Source: Melanopsichium pennsylvanicum (taxonomy: Eukaryota; Basidiomycota; Ustilaginomycetes; Ustilaginales). From it: a DNA stretch of 64,000 nucleotides. Positions 1 to 10,789 of the stretch are shown piece after piece (position 1 is the first letter of the stretch; every line of letters begins with the position of its first letter). The position numbers were made by a program, and so were the translations under genes. The stretch lies in assembly GCA_900208305.1 (NCBI GenBank), contig OAPG01000022.1, positions 186,001 to 250,000 of the forward strand. Reading direction: 5' to 3'. The notes beneath the pieces were generated by a model. That model saw only the letters and a list, made by a program, of their open reading frames with translations, did not search any database and was not told where the DNA came from.

Positions 1-1
1 A

Positions 2-1036
2 GCTACTGCTGTCACAATTGCTGCTACTGGCCTTGGGCTGTGGTTCAACAATGCTGTGCCCAGATCTGTGAGTACACTCTGCCTCTTTGCACGCAGCTTG
101 AGTATAGAACATGGTGGCTATGCTGACAAAGTTCCACGTGGATACATCCTTTACAATGACATAGGGTTGGCTGTTGGAAACTTTAAACATAAGCCGCCTA
201 CTCGGTTTACCATTGCCAACGCCCTCTCTGCTCAATAGCAACTCTCTCCCGTTCAATCCAACCCTATCTTCCTACCTGGTCAACGTATGCAAGCAGATAG
301 CCGCCCCCCTCTTGCTCACCTCTCTACTCTTTCTCGGTCCCATAACAGTCTCGTTCCTCGACCGCCAACTCCCCTTTCAACGCTTCTTCTCCTTCCACCG
401 AGATCTGGTCGAAAAAGTCACAACCCTTGCTGGTATCAGAAACTTTCTCGTTGGTCCCATTACCGAAGAACTTGTATTTCGAACAGCCATCCTCACCACT
501 CTACTCTTCTCTGGCGTCTCCAACATCAAACTCATCTTTGCCTCGCCTATCTTCTTTGGTATCGCCCACGCACATCATGCTTACAATGTATACCTTCAAG
601 GCGGAAGAACAACAAACGCCGCATTCAGAGGCTTATCGATAGCAACACTCCAGTTCGCATACACCGGTGTTTTCGGTTGGTATGCAAACTTTCTCTTCCT
701 TCGTTCGGGATCCATCCTGGGTAGCACAACAGCGCATATATTTTGCAATATCATGGGCCTTCCAAATCCGATCGACGCTTGTGAGAGGCATCCAACAAGT
801 AAATCTCGTAAGTATCACTCAAAGTGTCCTACCCAACTTCACTTGGAAACGAGAGCAAGATGGAATTAACCAAGAGAGAGAGAGCTTTCTAACATCTTTA
901 TTTGATTCCGTATTGTGGGTTTGTAACAGTCATCTGGATTGCGCATGCTGCGGGCATCGTCCTTTTTGCAAAGTATCTGTTCCCATTCACCAGCGCATCT
1001 ATCCTTGGCCCAAGTCTGTATTGGCCTCAATCATGA
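2..1036 (+). CDS. RCE1: CAAX prenyl protease 2 (type II), 3' part, three visible exons
   Basis: Endoprotease of the ER membrane that removes the last three residues of farnesylated or geranylgeranylated CAAX proteins such as Ras and a-factor. The gene enters the window at its left edge. Visible exons are about 2-67, 165-807 and 930-1036; the frames join at GTGAGT (68) to TAG (164) and at GTAAGT (808) to CAG (929). Exon 2 holds the hallmark glutamate motif EELVFR (about 466-483), then the histidine segment GIAHAHH (about 560-580) and a late TTAHIFCN segment, the expected order of CPBP/ABI-family catalytic residues; hydrophobic stretches fit a multi-pass membrane protein. The last exon reads IWIAHAAGIVLFAKYLF and ends in LYWPQS. 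The 68-164 intron is the less certain one, because a small extra exon could lie inside it. The stop at 1036 is tail-to-tail with ELG1, 82 bp away. Confidence 0.85.
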
Positions 1037-1118
1037 TGCCAAACTGGAATCAATCACCGTTTCTCATCATCCCAAAAAAATAAAAAAAATAAAAAAATCA
1101 AATAACCTCTTTTGTCAA

Positions 1119-4100
1119 TCATCGAAAGTTCAGGCTGGTAGCCTTAGCTGCTCTCACCTCCTCAGGTCCGAGTGCAAGCCACCGCTCATACCCCGGTGTT
1201 TCACCACTAAGCCAATTCGACATCAACCTAGAGCTATTCCTCGTCGACCTACCTCCACCTGCACTTAAGACTGACGAATCACCATCCGCTGCAGCCTGTT
1301 GAGCCAGAGCGGCGTGAATCTGTGCCAGATCCTCGTCCACCAATGCCATGAGCCGAACAAAGGGCGCATACGAGACAATTTGAGATGGTGCAATCTGGGT
1401 CGAGGTTTGAGTGAATCGAAAGTCTCGAAAAAGCGGATGCAAGAGGGTTTGGATAAGAGATGCTTCTCTTGCCTGCAGAGCTCTAAGCCTCATTTCTGTC
1501 ATTTTTGTAACAGGCACCTCATCATCCTCAAATGCCACTTTCGTTGCAAGCCAAATGTGAATCTCGGCAAGAGCCAACCCATATTCCATAGATGCACTTG
1601 AGTCAAAAGTTTGACGTTGCTCGTGCCTTGCTAGCGGATGCGCCGCAACAAGTTGGGTCCATCCGCCTAGTTGACGTGAGTTTGGCTGTTGTTCCAATCC
1701 ACCTTCTCCAAATGCTTCCATGTCCCAGCGAGCATCAAGATTGGTCTCGAAAACGTCTGCTAGACTAGCACTCTCTGCTGCACAAGCTACTGCTTTCACA
1801 TCCGAGTTAGTAGACGCGAGTGTAGAGACCGGATCGCGCCCTTGTTCATACTTTGGCGCATGTTTTGTGAGATGACCAAATTCAAGTTGAAGCAGGGCTT
1901 GGCGGATGTCCACCCCCACCGCTTTCTCTGCATCGGGTTCGGAGTCGAGTACCATCTCCGTTCCCGGCAGACCAAGTAGCATGTCTGTCACTTGATCCGA
2001 GCCCAAGTAACGCCCATTCCTCGCTGCTAAAGCTTGTAGCAAAGGCACGACAGCCCCCAATGTCGGTTTCTCAAACTTGAGCACCTCTTGAACGGGCAAG
2101 TCCAGCAGGGGGACCAGTTCCAACTCATTGGCCACTACAACCACTGGTCTCTTGCTCTCAGCCACTAGTTCAACCACCGCTGGCCAAAACCCTTTATCCT
2201 CGTCAAACAGCACATCCGCCTCTTCGATCAATATCAAAGATTGTCTTACCCCTGACAACGTTCCCGCGCTCAAGTTCGAAGAGTTCTTGAAAGTGGCTCC
2301 ACCACCGATCCCACCGGAGGACACCATGTGATTTCGTCCCAGATCTCCAACGGCCGCTAAGAGCTCTTTGCCTGAACGTTTGCCCATGCCTGGGTAAAGT
2401 TCAAAGACCTCGTACCCTAGTTCAGAGGCGCAGGCGTAGACGCAAGCGGTTTTGCCAGAACCACTGGGGCCAGTGAGGATGATGCAGTTCGAGAGTTTTC
2501 CGAGCGACGCGAATCGATTTGTTTGATTCTGGGCTAGCGTCTTGACTACTGTTCCCGCTGATGGTAGAGTCTGAGCAGAAGTTGCGGTAGCTGTACCCTG
2601 CGAACACTTTACATCCAAGCTTTCGTCATCGGTAACAACGTTGGTCTTTCGGTCAATCTTGGGGAACTTGCTGAACCATTCCTCATCAGTGATAGTGTCA
2701 CCCCATTCGCCAATAGCATCCTCATCTTCGTCATCATCCACGATGAAATCACCCATGTCATCGCTGTCTTCGTCGTCGCAATATCTTCTTCTTCTTCTGC
2801 GCGCCCTCTTCTTTCGGTCGACACGCCGCACGACGCCATGCTTTCTCTTCTTGTCTGCAGTGCGCACTGCGTTGGGTGCTGCTACCAATAGGCGACGCAG
2901 CCATTCGAGGAGGTGGAGTGCATTCGTTTCGTTTCCCACACAAGCATTTGCTGTGCGGGGGTGGAAAGCGTCTGTCCATAATTGACTTGAACAGTGAGCT
3001 GATGGAGAGGGAATAGGTTTGGGGAGAGAGGAGATGTCTACGTGCGTCGCTAGGTAGTCGTCGATCGACGAGAATCTTTCGTCGGACCCGGTGAGGCTTA
3101 TACCCGATTCAGAAGGAGCAGGTCGAGTGCGATTCATACGAGTGACAAAGTCAGCCGGAAGTTCCGAGTTGGCGTCGAACTTGGAGGAGGTCAATGCACA
3201 GGGCTGCCAGCGAGATCGGAAGCCATCAAGACCAGAGCGAGCTTGCGAGAGAAGTTCGGCTTCAGTATCATTAAGCGCAACGACGTGGGTGTCTTGTTGG
3301 GTAGGCCATAGGGCGTGAACAGGCCTTTTTGGTTTAAATGAGGAAGCTCTAGGGGCGGCGAAGAGGCTCCATGCAGCCGGAGCAGCACTGAAAGCTGAGG
3401 TTGATGCGGATGGGTTTGCAGAACCTTTGCCTTTGTCATCTGATGGCTGCGATATTTCGGCCTTGCTTTCGCTTGAGCCAAAACCTGCTTCTGCTTGCGG
3501 CGGTGGGAGAGGAATTCCGCCTTTTTTGACAAAGAAGGGGTGTGGATTTGCAATGGCAGCTGAGCCCGTACCCTTGACTGCTAAGCTGAGCGGCTTCTGC
3601 TCGATGACCTTGGTTGCTGGTGCAGGCTTCTTGGGTGAGGACGACCTTACCGCTGTAGCTTCTGACCCTGTTGCCTGCTTGTCGATCTTCTTACCAGCTG
3701 GCGTTCGAGTAGCAAGGCGACTGTCAACCACCTCGAAGCCATCTTCTGCTCGCTCTTCTTGCTTGTCGTTGTCGCTTGTCTCCTCATTGTTGGTCTTAGT
3801 CGACGCCTTCTGTGCCTTTTTAGCTGCGCTGGCCCTTAGCTTTACCTGTCGCTTTTCCTCTTTCAAGCGTAACGCCTCTTGCGCTTTGTCGGCGCGGAGG
3901 ACGGCCTTGAGATCCTCTCGATAAGATACAGGGGCTTTGGTGCGGGATGAGCGTGCAGGTCGTTTCTGGTCGGCTTCTGACTCGTCGGCTGTGTCAGTTG
4001 GAATTGTGGAGGCCACGCCGCCTTGTTTAAAGAATGGATGAAACGCAGGGTGAGGCTTAGCTGCTGGAGGCTGTATAGGCTGTGCGCTAGGTGTGAGCTT

Positions 4101-4502
4101 TGGCTCGATTTCCGAGAAGGGTGCAGTCTGCTGCGTTGAAAGTGACGCAGAGGTGGAGCTGGCAGAAGCGGAAGATGTAGAGGAAGACGAAGAAGCCATT
4201 TCTGCAGCGGTGCTATGCTGTTGAGGTAATGATTCGTGAGCAGAGACGTCTATAGCATGATGATTTTGGCTCCCATTTTGTGAGCTGGAGAAGAGGGCGG
4301 GATCTAGATGTAGTTGTGGATCAAGCTGCTGAGTGTGGGTCTCTGATGAATCTGGCGTAACGAATTGCAATGGCGGGGTGTCTATGTCAAAAAGCGCTGG
4401 ATCTAGAGATAAATCCGGTGGAGGTTGTTGGTATGGATCTACACATGAATCGATGGGTGGAAGGATACGTGGTGGAACCCATGGGAGAGTGGCTTGTCTC
4501 AT
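1119..4502 (-). CDS. ELG1: Elg1/ATAD5-like AAA+ clamp unloader (RFC-like complex large subunit)
   Basis: An 1127-residue, intronless ORF. Elg1 (ATAD5 in animals) replaces Rfc1 in an alternative replication-factor-C complex and unloads PCNA from chromatin behind replication forks. The long N-terminal half is low in complexity, rich in Ser, Ala, Lys and acidic residues, and probably disordered. A Walker A motif GPSGSGKT lies near residue 676 and a Walker B segment LILIEEADVLFDED near 757, where the double glutamate and the phrase FDEDKGFW are typical of Elg1/ATAD5 rather than Rfc1. Sensor and collar-like helices follow to the C-terminus. Two copies of an HPFF-K-GG motif occur near residues 152 and 316. 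Basic and acidic patches precede the ATPase (RKKRARRRRRR, then DDEDSDD). No BRCT domain is seen, which argues against Rfc1. Confidence 0.85.
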   Translation of the reverse strand: MRQATLPWVPPRILPPIDSCVDPYQQPPPDLSLDPALFDIDTPPLQFVTPDSSETHTQQLDPQLHLDPALFSSSQNGSQNHHAIDVSAHESLPQQHSTAAEMASSSSSTSSASASSTSASLSTQQTAPFSEIEPKLTPSAQPIQPPAAKPHPAFHPFFKQGGVASTIPTDTADESEADQKRPARSSRTKAPVSYREDLKAVLRADKAQEALRLKEEKRQVKLRASAAKKAQKASTKTNNEETSDNDKQEERAEDGFEVVDSRLATRTPAGKKIDKQATGSEATAVRSSSPKKPAPATKVIEQKPLSLAVKGTGSAAIANPHPFFVKKGGIPLPPPQAEAGFGSSESKAEISQPSDDKGKGSANPSASTSAFSAAPAAWSLFAAPRASSFKPKRPVHALWPTQQDTHVVALNDTEAELLSQARSGLDGFRSRWQPCALTSSKFDANSELPADFVTRMNRTRPAPSESGISLTGSDERFSSIDDYLATHVDISSLPKPIPSPSAHCSSQLWTDAFHPRTANACVGNETNALHLLEWLRRLLVAAPNAVRTADKKRKHGVVRRVDRKKRARRRRRRYCDDEDSDDMGDFIVDDDEDEDAIGEWGDTITDEEWFSKFPKIDRKTNVVTDDESLDVKCSQGTATATSAQTLPSAGTVVKTLAQNQTNRFASLGKLSNCIILTGPSGSGKTACVYACASELGYEVFELYPGMGKRSGKELLAAVGDLGRNHMVSSGGIGGGATFKNSSNLSAGTLSGVRQSLILIEEADVLFDEDKGFWPAVVELVAESKRPVVVVANELELVPLLDLPVQEVLKFEKPTLGAVVPLLQALAARNGRYLGSDQVTDMLLGLPGTEMVLDSEPDAEKAVGVDIRQALLQLEFGHLTKHAPKYEQGRDPVSTLASTNSDVKAVACAAESASLADVFETNLDARWDMEAFGEGGLEQQPNSRQLGGWTQLVAAHPLARHEQRQTFDSSASMEYGLALAEIHIWLATKVAFEDDEVPVTKMTEMRLRALQAREASLIQTLLHPLFRDFRFTQTSTQIAPSQIVSYAPFVRLMALVDEDLAQIHAALAQQAAADGDSSVLSAGGGRSTRNSSRLMSNWLSGETPGYERWLALGPEEVRAAKATSLNFR

Positions 4503-5271
4503 GATCTTGTCGTCATTTGTCTTGGTGAGTATCCGCTCGTGGGGATGCTTAGTGAGTTTAGAAGAGGGTTTAATCGAGATCGGTGGTTTGTCCAGTACAG
4601 CAGCTCGACGCCTAAAGCGTGCGTGTGGGTGATGAGGTTAGTTGGATGATTGATACATGGAAGGACGATTACATTGATGGGTTAAGCAACGTTGGATGGT
4701 TTGTTGGTGTGCATTCCAATCTACGCGACGCGTACGAGAAAATCGATTTTGAATGTTAGACTTTAAGAGTCGACATGTCAAACTCTGCGGGCGGGATTGT
4801 AGCACACATAGATGACGTCGTCAAGCAGCCAGATGTGCATTTCCTGTTCTGTACGCGCCTGTTGGACACCAATCTGTTAAATTACCCTCGGAAATGAGTT
4901 GACCCAAGTCTCCTTGTGTAAGCGATTCCGTCAATCTCCGCAAATCCGGGCCGACAGCTGCTGGCCCCGCCAAAATGCTGACTTGAGGCAAACCAACTGC
5001 AACAAACGTGAATGCCACATTGCTGTACTGTGATGCCACAACTCTGTCAAGGGTCCATTTATTCGCATGGCTTGTATCCTGCCTAAGCAGTCTGATTGTC
5101 ATATCGTCTGACTTCCACCAGAGTGTCGCCTTCTATCAACCCTACTACATCATCTCCAGTCAAATCTCGTATCATACACACACACACACACACACGTACA
5201 CACACACACACACACGTACACACACGTACACACACGTACACACTTGCACACACTTGCAGACTACATACAAC
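4503..5271. other. Divergent intergenic region, ELG1 / small hydrophilic protein gene
   Basis: No gene is visible. It should hold both promoters. The last part is a CA-rich leader directly upstream of the ATG at 5272. Confidence 0.6.
5176..5258. repeat. (CA)n microsatellite in a 5' leader
   Basis: About 80 bases of CACA interrupted by CACGTA units, ending about 14 bases before the start codon of the next gene. The same kind of CA tract precedes actin (17340) and the DUF2433 gene (42445), so such tracts appear to be a habit of 5' leaders in this genome. Confidence 0.9.
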
Positions 5272-5683
5272 ATGTCCAACTCTGGTAACAGCATCGGCGA
5301 CGCCGTCAAGGGGTATGTTGGTCTCTCTTCCGCCTCTTCACTCTTTAGCCAGCATGCTCATCATTTCTATTCTCTTTGCTTCTCGTCCTTACCAACTTCA
5401 CCATTCATACATGCACAGTGCGCTTGATGTAATCCACGGAGCAGGTGAATCCATTCGAGGAAATATCAACCAAGGCCTTGATTCCGCCGGTGAGGGCCTC
5501 CGCAACGCCGACTCCAGTCAGCACAGCACCACCAACGAAGCCGCACACGGCAGGAGCAGCGACTACACCAACCAGGGCTCTCAACAAGGCGTCGCCGACA
5601 AGGGCGCACAAGAGTTCAAGTCTGGTGTCGACAAACTCACAGGGGCTTTCAATAAAAACAACTCCTCATCCAGCACTCATTAA
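5272..5683 (+). CDS. Small hydrophilic LEA/Grg1-like protein, two exons
   Basis: Exons 5272-5312 and 5419-5683, with an intron from GTATGT to CACAG, give a protein of about 101 residues beginning MSNSGNSIGDAVKG and ending in Asn/Ser-rich NNSSSSTH. It is glycine-, serine- and charge-rich, has no cysteine, no signal peptide and no hydrophobic core. The amphipathic DAVKG...GAGESIRGNINQGLDSAGEG pattern resembles fungal glucose-repressible or stress-induced hydrophilic proteins (LEA/hydrophilin style). That assignment rests on composition, not on a recognised catalytic motif. Without the intron the ATG frame stops early, which supports the splice model. The role is probably protective in desiccation or stationary phase; this is inferred. 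Confidence 0.65.
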
Positions 5684-5830
5684 CCCTACACTATGTAGAC
5701 TTTTGTTTTCTTTCTTGGAGCGCAAACCTCATTCTACTCCATCAATTTAGAATCGACGAATTTGGCAGCAGTATTTATTTGTATGTGACTGCATTGCCAA
5801 TGAAAGACAAGACGAACAAATGAGATGCGG

Positions 5831-8800
5831 CTAAAGCTCCTCCACCCCGAATCCAACCACTTTCTTAGCCGGTGCAGCAACCACCCTTTCTGCCTCCATC
5901 GGTTCGTGTCGTCCGCTCCAGTGCCCTTTCAACGTTGATGAACGGATGCTTGTTCTTCTGCGCACGCCTGATGTCCCACTCCTTCCGATGGCCCGCGCAA
6001 CAGCGTGTTCCGGATGCAGCATCTGCTTGTCTTCCTCTTGTGAGGTATCACTCGCCTCGTCATCCGAAGAAAGGTTGCTCGACAGTCCAACTTCGTCTCC
6101 TTCCTCGTCACTGTCCTCATATTCGTTTAATCCATTTCCTCGTCCCGCTCTGCGAAGGTGGGAGCGAGACGTCGTAGAGTCACGATCAGATTTGGAGTGA
6201 GAATCCAAGTCGCCTGCCTCCAAAGCAGCTGCTGCCACTGTCTGCTGCTGTTGTTTACTGTTCTGGCCTACACCCCCAACCTGCCTTGACGTGTCGTTCT
6301 GAGAGCCATTCGCCATTAAATCCAAGGACTCTGCTCTGCGTCGAGGGGCTTCAGATCCGCCCAGACCAGACTGCGCAGAGCGAATGCGCTTAGCATCCAC
6401 CAATTTCAACCTGCTCGCCTGAATTTCCCGAATGACATCCTCGTCCAAGCTCACATCAAATAGCTCCCACACATACCTTCGCACCGACACTCGATACTTA
6501 AAGTGATCCATCAGCTCCAATGCCCTCGTTAGCACCGACAGATCTTTGAACGCCGACTTGTGCTTGGCTTTGAGCTTGCTTAATGATCTTGATGCGTTGG
6601 TGGCAAGGATCGAGTTGCCCAAATTGGCAATCGACGTGATGATTTTGTTCACCACCAATGTCTCTGGTTCGGCAAGCTCGAGATACCTTAGATCGGGAAC
6701 CTCGTTGACCTTCCACCGCGGCATAGAGACTAGGCGATTAATGTCATCAGGAATGCAAAGCCCCATGGGCGCACCCAGAGGTGTACACACCGACTGCCAG
6801 CCATAGTCATGCAGCGCTTCGGCGCCCGAGTTGGTCGAAGAGATGAGGCCAAGAATGAAGAAACACGTGCCTCGCACAGACAAGACTAGAGAGGTCTCAG
6901 CAATCTCCACAATCTGGCTCACCACATCCTCTGCTTCGAGGAAAGGCAATCCGAGTTCGTTGGCGCCAATGCTGCCCACCGCCCACAGCACGCTCTTGAG
7001 CTTATTAATCACCTCGCTGTCCGACGTTTCGGCACCGTGCTGACGGATAAAGTGGGCGAACTCGGCAAAGTGGCCTTTCTGCTGCAAGATGCGGCAACCT
7101 TCGGGCGTTTTGGCAAGCTCTCCGTAAAAGTGCGGTGGCACGACACCGTCTTGTGATGGCTCGACATTCGATGTCGAGAACGGCGCAAAGGCTGATAGAG
7201 TTGCTCCATTTGTGCCAGGTGCTGAAGAGGCACTGCCGGCCGACTTGCGGTAGATGCTGAAGAACTCTGCCAGCATCACTTCAACCTCAACGACGTATCG
7301 CTGGTTGCGCTCGTGGAACCATTCATCCATCTCGCGGTCGATGTACTCGCCGTGCCAGAGGTAGCGGAAGCCGACAGAAGTGGAGAGGAATTTGAGTAGG
7401 AGTGGATGGCCCATCTCGCCGAGATGATCCAACGTCGGACGCATCGACACGACCTTCTCGAGAATGTGACTAGACGTACAAGCTTCTTCGACGACCTTGG
7501 TGGCAAGCTGACGTACATCCACCGATGGATCGTACAGCTGAGTGAGCAACAGGCTGATGGTCCAGTCGCTTTCCGCATCTGAGCCACTCTTGGCGTTGGC
7601 AGGCAAAGTCTTCTGCCGAATGAGTTCGGCCAGGTGTCGCGTTGCGAAAAGGCGGACGTCCCGATAGCTCGAGGTGAGTGCTTTGGCCAGGACGATGCGC
7701 GAGTGACCATCGATGCTATAGTCGACGTTTTCGATAACAGCCTTGACGATATCGTCTCTGCTTCGCAATTCACACAAGTGATACAAGGGAGTGAAGACTT
7801 TGAAGCGTTCGAGAAGACGAATCCCCTCAGCTGACTGGGTGAGGATGCCGATCATTTCAAAGTAGCCCAAAGTGAGCGTTTCCTTCATCCGCTTCCGCGA
7901 GAGCAGTGGTTCCGAGCCTGAGAGACCCGAGAGTGGATCGAGCTGATCGAGGCATTCACGGATCTCGCGAAGTAAGCGGTCCTCCGTAAGCACACGCACG
8001 CCTTCCGGTATGGATGCGAGTGTGCTGAGCAGCAAACAGCCCAATCGCACAAAGCGTCGATTCGTGTCGAGCTTACGAATGCTGGCAAAACGCAATTGGA
8101 AGGGATGGTAAAAGGCAAGAACACGCTTGAGCAGCTTTGTTCCTTTTGCCACATCGTCGAGCCGTTTCGGGTTGAGCAGAGGACCTTCGAGCATCTCGGT
8201 AAGTGTGTCGAGGTTCCATTTTGTGTGATCCTTGGTGGCCAGAATCTGAGTGTCGACCATCATGTTGCGGAACTGGATGTCGTCGATTTGCATGCCTATT
8301 CGCATCTTCGTCTTCTCGACCTGCCTCTGCCCCCTACGCATCGACTCCTCGACCGAATTGGAGCGATCTCTGGCGGTGGTCTGTACGGTGCCACTGAGCG
8401 CTGCTGCGCTCGTGATGGCTTCATGGTGGGCACGATGACGGTTAGCGCTGTCGATAGTAGCCAGAGCGCTGGCGGCTGCTTGTCGCCCATCGCTATTGTC
8501 CAGATGGAAGTTGGCTGCCAAGGAGAACAGACGTGGTAGCGAGTGGATGCTTCCACCCATGGAAGGTGGATGGACTCGCTTCGAGACTTGCAGGAGCTCG
8601 CCCATGAGCATGGTTGCAGCTCTGGCCATCGTCGGGGCGTGCTCGATCACGTCGATAAGAGCGTCGACGAGTCCAGAATCAAGAAAGACAACAAGAAGAA
8701 GTGCAAGATAGTGGTCGACAAGATTGAGTCTGCTACGTGGTTGATCGCCCAGCTCGCCCAGAGGTGCGAGGCCTCTGACATTGGCACTTTTTTCTGAATC

Positions 8801-10789
8801 GATCCTGGGCGAAGACGAGGGAGCATTGTGACTACTTTCGCGCTTGCTTGCTGGATCGACGCGCCCGGTTGCGCCGCGGACATTGAACAGATCGTACAGC
8901 ATATCGAGCAGAACACTTTTGACTTCGACCGTATTGACGCGCAGCGCTTGGACAAGCGACTTGATCGAACGCTTGTCGTCCATGCAGAGATAGATAAGTC
9001 CTGCCCAGGAGCGAAGGAGGACGGTGACGACGGTGGCTGTGCCTCGCAGCAAGGCGTCGTACATGATGGGCTTTTGGACGGGAGTTTCTGTGAAGCCCGA
9101 CAGGGCAATCTCAAGATCTACTCCTGGACGAAGATGTTGCCGCGTGCCAGGCATGTCTATGAGGTAAATAAAAACTTGAATGAGGGTGGGCGAAAAGTCG
9201 ATAGGACCTTCGGTGAGGGCCTGCAAGGTGGATCTGAGCCCACCTCCTTTGATGAGGAGCCTGACATCAAAGACAGCGAGCTCTGCCAAAGTCTCGAGGC
9301 AGATGTGTCGGAGTCTATCTTCCGAGTGCTCTGCTACGGCGGCGAGCGTGCGAACGACACCTGACCCTAAGAGATCTTCCAAGTCGAGTGCCAAACGATC
9401 TGGAGCTGCACTGATGGAACGCAAGGCTGCCATCTCCAAGATTGCACGGATGAGCTTGATGGCCTGGATCTTTTCAACCTCGAAGCGATTGTCGCGGATG
9501 AGAGTGCGAGAGAGATAGATGTCGAGGCCTTTGGAACGGCAAAGAGAGACGAGCGGCCACACAGGTTGAATGAGCGCATGGCGCAAAAGGCGGTAGGTGG
9601 CGGCACGGATCTCTTTGCCTGCTCGGTCGCAGAGGTTTGGCATAGCAGCATCGACCAGCTCGTCCAAAGGCAGCTCGTAGCGCACTCGGGCATGACGTTT
9701 GAGGATATCGACAAGCCGATTTGTCTGGTCGATTTGATGCTTTGCTTGGTCACCGAGGCCGGTCGCGTTGCTCGGCGTACGCGCATGCGAAACACCAGTT
9801 GAAGCGATAGCGGCAGCTCTGGAGCGGGCGACAGTCCTACGAGCCATGCGTGAAAGTGCGAGATTCTTGGTTAGCGGTGAGTCTGGATCTAAGGCTGCAA
9901 CCACAGTCGCATTGTTGGGCTGAGCGGTCGCATCGCCAAGCTGCGGTGGCTGTGGTGAGACGGAGCCGGACGAGACTGATGGGGAGTGCTCCGACAGAGT
10001 GGGAAGCTTGGGTGGTGGAGGTACGGGAGACGACGGTCTCAAGGAACGGATGAGCATGACGGCAAAAGACCTGGAAGCTCGGGCATCCTCGACTTCTCGG
10101 TCGTGGCTGTGAGCCTGTCTGGCGCTGGACGTCTGTGTCGAATGAGTGAAAGCGCTTTGCGAGCCCGATGAACGATCAAAGAGCAGCTGGGGGGGACGAT
10201 GCGAATGCAACGGTTGAGCTATTGAAGGTGCACCGGGAAGCGTGAGGGGTGCGTGCCCATCGAGACCGATGCCGATGCCGAGACCACCGAAGGGCGCTAC
10301 CGAGGGGTGGATGGCTGAGCCGAGGTGATTGACATAGTTGGTGGATGGTGGGGAGCCATTATTGGGATCGAAATTGCTGGGAAGAATGTCGTAGCTGGCG
10401 GAACGTTTTGGAGGATGACTTGGACCAGGTTGATCATTGAAGAGAGGTTCGCCATCGAAGCCGAGCGCAGACTGTTCAAGCCGTGATACTGTCGACGCAG
10501 GGTCGTGCCAGGTGGACGCCGAGTCTGACGGGTCAGAGGTCCAATATGGTGGCGAAGTTGTAGCATGGATTTGCGTCCATTGTTCCAGCTCGGTTGCGAG
10601 GGCGGCAATTTTGGAATTGGCCGAATGGAGCTCGGATTCGATCTGTTTGCGCAAGTCTTGCTTGGCTGAGGAAGCGAGCTTGAGATCAAAGACGCTGAGT
10701 AGGTTCTCGGCGCCATCCTTGATCTTTGTCTCGATGTCAATTTTGTTTTGAAGACGTTGCACCTCCTCGTGCGGGCTGAGAGTAGCCAT
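5831..10789 (-). CDS. AVO3: TORC2 subunit AVO3/RICTOR homologue
   Basis: Intronless ORF of 1652 residues. AVO3 (Tsc11, RICTOR, Ste20 of fission yeast) is the scaffold that makes TORC2 rapamycin-insensitive and directs it to AGC kinases controlling actin and sphingolipid balance. An N-terminal coiled coil (residues about 5-70, EEVQRLQNKIDIETKIKDGA) resembles an HR1 repeat. A disordered Ser/Pro-rich stretch follows to about 340, then a long armadillo/HEAT-type helical body (about 350-1350) with RICTOR N-terminal features (HARVRYELPLDELV; VWPLVSLCRSKGLDIYLSR) and the middle signature RNMMVDTQILATKDHTKWNLD. The RICTOR_V-type segment around LGLPFLEAEDVV and FFILGLISSTNSGAEAL is also present. The C-terminal 170 residues are acidic and Ser-rich. 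Length is within the family's range. Confidence 0.88.
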   Translation of the reverse strand: MATLSPHEEVQRLQNKIDIETKIKDGAENLLSVFDLKLASSAKQDLRKQIESELHSANSKIAALATELEQWTQIHATTSPPYWTSDPSDSASTWHDPASTVSRLEQSALGFDGEPLFNDQPGPSHPPKRSASYDILPSNFDPNNGSPPSTNYVNHLGSAIHPSVAPFGGLGIGIGLDGHAPLTLPGAPSIAQPLHSHRPPQLLFDRSSGSQSAFTHSTQTSSARQAHSHDREVEDARASRSFAVMLIRSLRPSSPVPPPPKLPTLSEHSPSVSSGSVSPQPPQLGDATAQPNNATVVAALDPDSPLTKNLALSRMARRTVARSRAAAIASTGVSHARTPSNATGLGDQAKHQIDQTNRLVDILKRHARVRYELPLDELVDAAMPNLCDRAGKEIRAATYRLLRHALIQPVWPLVSLCRSKGLDIYLSRTLIRDNRFEVEKIQAIKLIRAILEMAALRSISAAPDRLALDLEDLLGSGVVRTLAAVAEHSEDRLRHICLETLAELAVFDVRLLIKGGGLRSTLQALTEGPIDFSPTLIQVFIYLIDMPGTRQHLRPGVDLEIALSGFTETPVQKPIMYDALLRGTATVVTVLLRSWAGLIYLCMDDKRSIKSLVQALRVNTVEVKSVLLDMLYDLFNVRGATGRVDPASKRESSHNAPSSSPRIDSEKSANVRGLAPLGELGDQPRSRLNLVDHYLALLLVVFLDSGLVDALIDVIEHAPTMARAATMLMGELLQVSKRVHPPSMGGSIHSLPRLFSLAANFHLDNSDGRQAAASALATIDSANRHRAHHEAITSAAALSGTVQTTARDRSNSVEESMRRGQRQVEKTKMRIGMQIDDIQFRNMMVDTQILATKDHTKWNLDTLTEMLEGPLLNPKRLDDVAKGTKLLKRVLAFYHPFQLRFASIRKLDTNRRFVRLGCLLLSTLASIPEGVRVLTEDRLLREIRECLDQLDPLSGLSGSEPLLSRKRMKETLTLGYFEMIGILTQSAEGIRLLERFKVFTPLYHLCELRSRDDIVKAVIENVDYSIDGHSRIVLAKALTSSYRDVRLFATRHLAELIRQKTLPANAKSGSDAESDWTISLLLTQLYDPSVDVRQLATKVVEEACTSSHILEKVVSMRPTLDHLGEMGHPLLLKFLSTSVGFRYLWHGEYIDREMDEWFHERNQRYVVEVEVMLAEFFSIYRKSAGSASSAPGTNGATLSAFAPFSTSNVEPSQDGVVPPHFYGELAKTPEGCRILQQKGHFAEFAHFIRQHGAETSDSEVINKLKSVLWAVGSIGANELGLPFLEAEDVVSQIVEIAETSLVLSVRGTCFFILGLISSTNSGAEALHDYGWQSVCTPLGAPMGLCIPDDINRLVSMPRWKVNEVPDLRYLELAEPETLVVNKIITSIANLGNSILATNASRSLSKLKAKHKSAFKDLSVLTRALELMDHFKYRVSVRRYVWELFDVSLDEDVIREIQASRLKLVDAKRIRSAQSGLGGSEAPRRRAESLDLMANGSQNDTSRQVGGVGQNSKQQQQTVAAAALEAGDLDSHSKSDRDSTTSRSHLRRAGRGNGLNEYEDSDEEGDEVGLSSNLSSDDEASDTSQEEDKQMLHPEHAVARAIGRSGTSGVRRRTSIRSSTLKGHWSGRHEPMEAERVVAAPAKKVVGFGVEEL

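Noticed and set aside
5831..10789. Many ORFs of 60-180 codons within AVO3, ELG1 and eIF5B
   Set aside because: Other-frame shadows of long genes.
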